DNA from: DASZPL01 sp035550315
Lineage (GTDB): Bacteria; Actinomycetota; Actinomycetes; JAFAQI01
Direction of reading: 5' to 3'
Assembly (NCBI GenBank): GCA_035550315.1
Contig: DASZPL010000137.1
Location: forward strand, 1-24,344
Length of the DNA stretch: 24,344 nt
The position numbers and the translations under genes are program-made. The notes beneath the pieces were generated by a model that saw only the letters and a program-made list of their open reading frames with translations, was not told the DNA's origin and made no database searches. Below, one piece after another: positions 22,926 through 24,344 of this stretch. Within the stretch, counting starts at the first letter, position 1; each line of letters starts with the position of its first letter.

Positions 22926-22940
22926 TGCGTTGCCCCTCCG

Positions 22941-24344
22941 TCAGACCTTGAGGTGGAACAGCTCGATCTCGGTGAGCCGCACCCGGGTGGCGTGGTTGGA
23001 GTTGTAGCGGCTTTCGACCTCGAACGTGATGCTCGTGATGTTCTTGGCGCCGGACAGCGACAGCGTCTGCGGGTCCGCAGTGTCCTTCAGATCGAGGTCG
23101 GTGGCGTGGCCGGTCGAATAGACGACATGCAGGTCGTGCACCCGGTCCTCGTTCTGGAAGTTCGATCCCCCACCGTTGTAGACGATCGCCTTGCTCAGCG
23201 TCACCGCCTTGCCGAAGTGGAAGGTCACGCTCGGGTCCTGCACCGACGTTGACGCGTTCCAGTAGGTGTTCTTGAAACCGTCACCGAGCTTCGTGCCCGG
23301 ATGGCGTGGCCCCGCGGCCGTCCACGTGATCCGAGCCGCGTGCACCGGCTCGTAGCTCGGCTGGATGGCGTTGGTGATCTTGTGCTTCACGCTCTCGTAC
23401 TGCGAAACCACCCAGTTGCGCACCGGCGCCAGTGCCGCACCTAGGCCGGCACCGAAGATCAAGAAGACGGCGAGGACTTTGCGTGCGGAGCGAATGATGT
23501 CCTTCGGCTGGCGATGATGACGCGCCGGGCGGGCACCGGGGACGCCCTCGAGTTCTTCGCTCGGGACCGACTTCGGCTTGCGCGGCCGCGGTGTCAGTTT
23601 CGCGACCAGCCGTCTCCACCACGACCGCTTGACCACCTCGGCGCCGGCCAACGACTCGCCGCATCGCGAGCAGAACCGCCGCGTGGGCGAGTTGCCTTCC
23701 CCACATTGACCGCAGATCAGATCGCCGGGGTTCAGCCGGCGCTTTGACCGGTCGGTCTTACGAACCGCCTCGGCCTTCTCGCGGCGGGCTTGCGGGGTCA
23801 GCTCGACGAGACCACCGGCTCCGCTCGCGTCGCCGGCACCCAGCGGCGGGCCCGGTGGGCCACCACCCGGCAGCGGCGGCGGACCAACCGGCGGCGGCCC
23901 AGCCACTGCCGGCGCCGGGGGCACGGGTGGCGGCGGTGGCGGAGGTGGCGGCGCGAGCGCGATCGCCGGCGGCGCCGGTGGCGGCAAGGGAGGTGGTGGC
24001 GGCGGAGGTGGCGGCGCCTCCTGCGGCATCGGCGCCAGCAACGCAGACACCGGCTGCCCGGCGATGTCGCGGCGCAACTCCGGCCGCACCGGCGGCGGAG
24101 GTGCAGCCATCGGCGGCGGAGGCGGAGGCGGCGGCGCAGCCACCGGCGGCGGCGGAGGCGGAGGCGGCGGCGGAGGTAGAGGTGCAGCCATCGGCGGAGG
24201 CGGAGGCGGCGGAGGTGCAGCCATCGGCGGCGAAGGCGGAGGCGGCGGCGCAGCCATCGACGGCGGAGGCGGAGGAGGCGGCGCAGCCATCGGAGGCGAC
24301 GGCGGAGGTGGAGGGGGCGGAGGTGCAGGGCGCGGCACGGCAGG
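22941..24344 (-). CDS. Proline-rich zinc-ribbon membrane protein with discoidin-like C-terminus (partial, runs off the right edge)
   Basis: At least 467 codons; the frame is open to the window edge, so the start is not seen (a GTG at 24338 gives the numbering used here). Order: Pro/Met/Ala-rich tract (1-165), a charged segment (180-205), a zinc ribbon with C209, C212, C223 and C226 (CGQCGEGNSPTRRFCSRCG), a basic linker, one membrane helix (about 287-310), then a beta domain (about 330-465) resembling discoidin/F5-8 type C or NADase-type glycan-binding domains (KLGDGFKNTYWN, SVTFHFGKAVTLSKAIVYNG, SITFEVESRYN, VRLTEIELFHL). The ribbon would be cytoplasmic and the discoidin-like domain outside, where it may bind glycans. 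It is the first visible gene of the operon that runs to 19242. Confidence 0.85.
   Translation of the reverse strand, partial: PAVPRPAPPPPPPPPSPPMAAPPPPPPPSMAAPPPPPSPPMAAPPPPPPPPMAAPLPPPPPPPPPPPVAAPPPPPPPPMAAPPPPVRPELRRDIAGQPVSALLAPMPQEAPPPPPPPPPLPPPAPPAIALAPPPPPPPPPVPPAPAVAGPPPVGPPPLPGGGPPGPPLGAGDASGAGGLVELTPQARREKAEAVRKTDRSKRRLNPGDLICGQCGEGNSPTRRFCSRCGESLAGAEVVKRSWWRRLVAKLTPRPRKPKSVPSEELEGVPGARPARHHRQPKDIIRSARKVLAVFLIFGAGLGAALAPVRNWVVSQYESVKHKITNAIQPSYEPVHAARITWTAAGPRHPGTKLGDGFKNTYWNASTSVQDPSVTFHFGKAVTLSKAIVYNGGGSNFQNEDRVHDLHVVYSTGHATDLDLKDTADPQTLSLSGAKNITSITFEVESRYNSNHATRVRLTEIELFHLKV
24099..24290 (-). repeat. GGCGGAGGC-type minisatellite encoding MAAP plus polyproline units
   Basis: Six copies of MAAP (one VAAP), each followed by 6-13 prolines, occur at residues 17, 28, 39, 50, 67 and 77 of the partial protein. 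The first four are exactly 11 residues (33 bp) apart. The related polyproline coding sequence continues to 24338 and again at about 23900-24030. Slippage-prone sequence; the true copy number may vary or be mis-assembled. Confidence 0.75.

Noticed and set aside
23870..24338. Repeats at the right edge considered as a CRISPR array
   Set aside because: The units are GGCGGAGGC-type coding minisatellite within an open frame, without unique spacers of constant length.

Overview
This window is high-GC bacterial chromosome and looks actinobacterial. The signs are an HrdB/SigA-type sigma factor, a mycothiol-dependent-isomerase-like protein, frequent GTG starts and dense operons with 4-base GTGA/ATGA overlaps. 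I cannot place it below phylum. I see no tRNA, rRNA, insertion sequence, integrase or CRISPR array. No gap exceeds 300 bp; the longest are 16528-16768, 13590-13740 and 1921-2046.

Region 1 (1-3291, minus strand): the 5' part of malate synthase A, a secreted cupredoxin-like protein with a strong intrinsic terminator, and a two-gene unit (TIGR03085-like metal-binding protein, then a membrane-anchored SRPBCC/CoxG-like protein). A short vestige resembling the C-terminus of the cupredoxin lies between the cupredoxin and SRPBCC genes.

Region 2 (3370-11295, plus strand): a ferritin-like protein, then a tightly coupled operon: a fatty acyl-CoA reductase fused to a HAD-IB phosphatase, a zinc alcohol dehydrogenase, a LarA-like (DUF2088) protein and a PlsC acyltransferase. 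A succinate-semialdehyde-type dehydrogenase follows 16 bp later. Three successive 4-base overlaps suggest one pathway. The enzyme mix points to an unusual lipid or fatty-alcohol product, but I cannot name it. This is the best candidate for an undescribed system here.

Region 3 (11338-13589, minus strand): a secreted S53 (sedolisin) peptidase without a visible propeptide domain, and a DUF72/YecE protein.

Region 4 (13741-19252): two principal-type sigma-70 factors about 1.8 kb apart, separated by a TauE/SafE permease (minus) and a thioesterase (plus), then an MFS transporter. The first sigma looks like SigA/HrdB but lacks region 1.1. The second has a recognisable region 1.1 and is preceded by a good SigH/SigR-type promoter (GGAACA-N17-CGTT), so it may be a stress-induced alternative principal sigma.

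Region 5 (24344-19242, minus strand): five genes in one apparent operon encoding a surface or envelope assembly. They are a proline-rich, zinc-ribbon, single-TM protein with a discoidin-like C-terminus; a COG1470-like Ig/TM/coiled-coil protein; a secreted protein and a low-complexity Thr/Pro/Glu-rich anchored protein that share a Cys-containing module; and a PAAR-like DUF4280 protein. The last suggests a link to a contractile injection system outside the window, which cannot be confirmed here.
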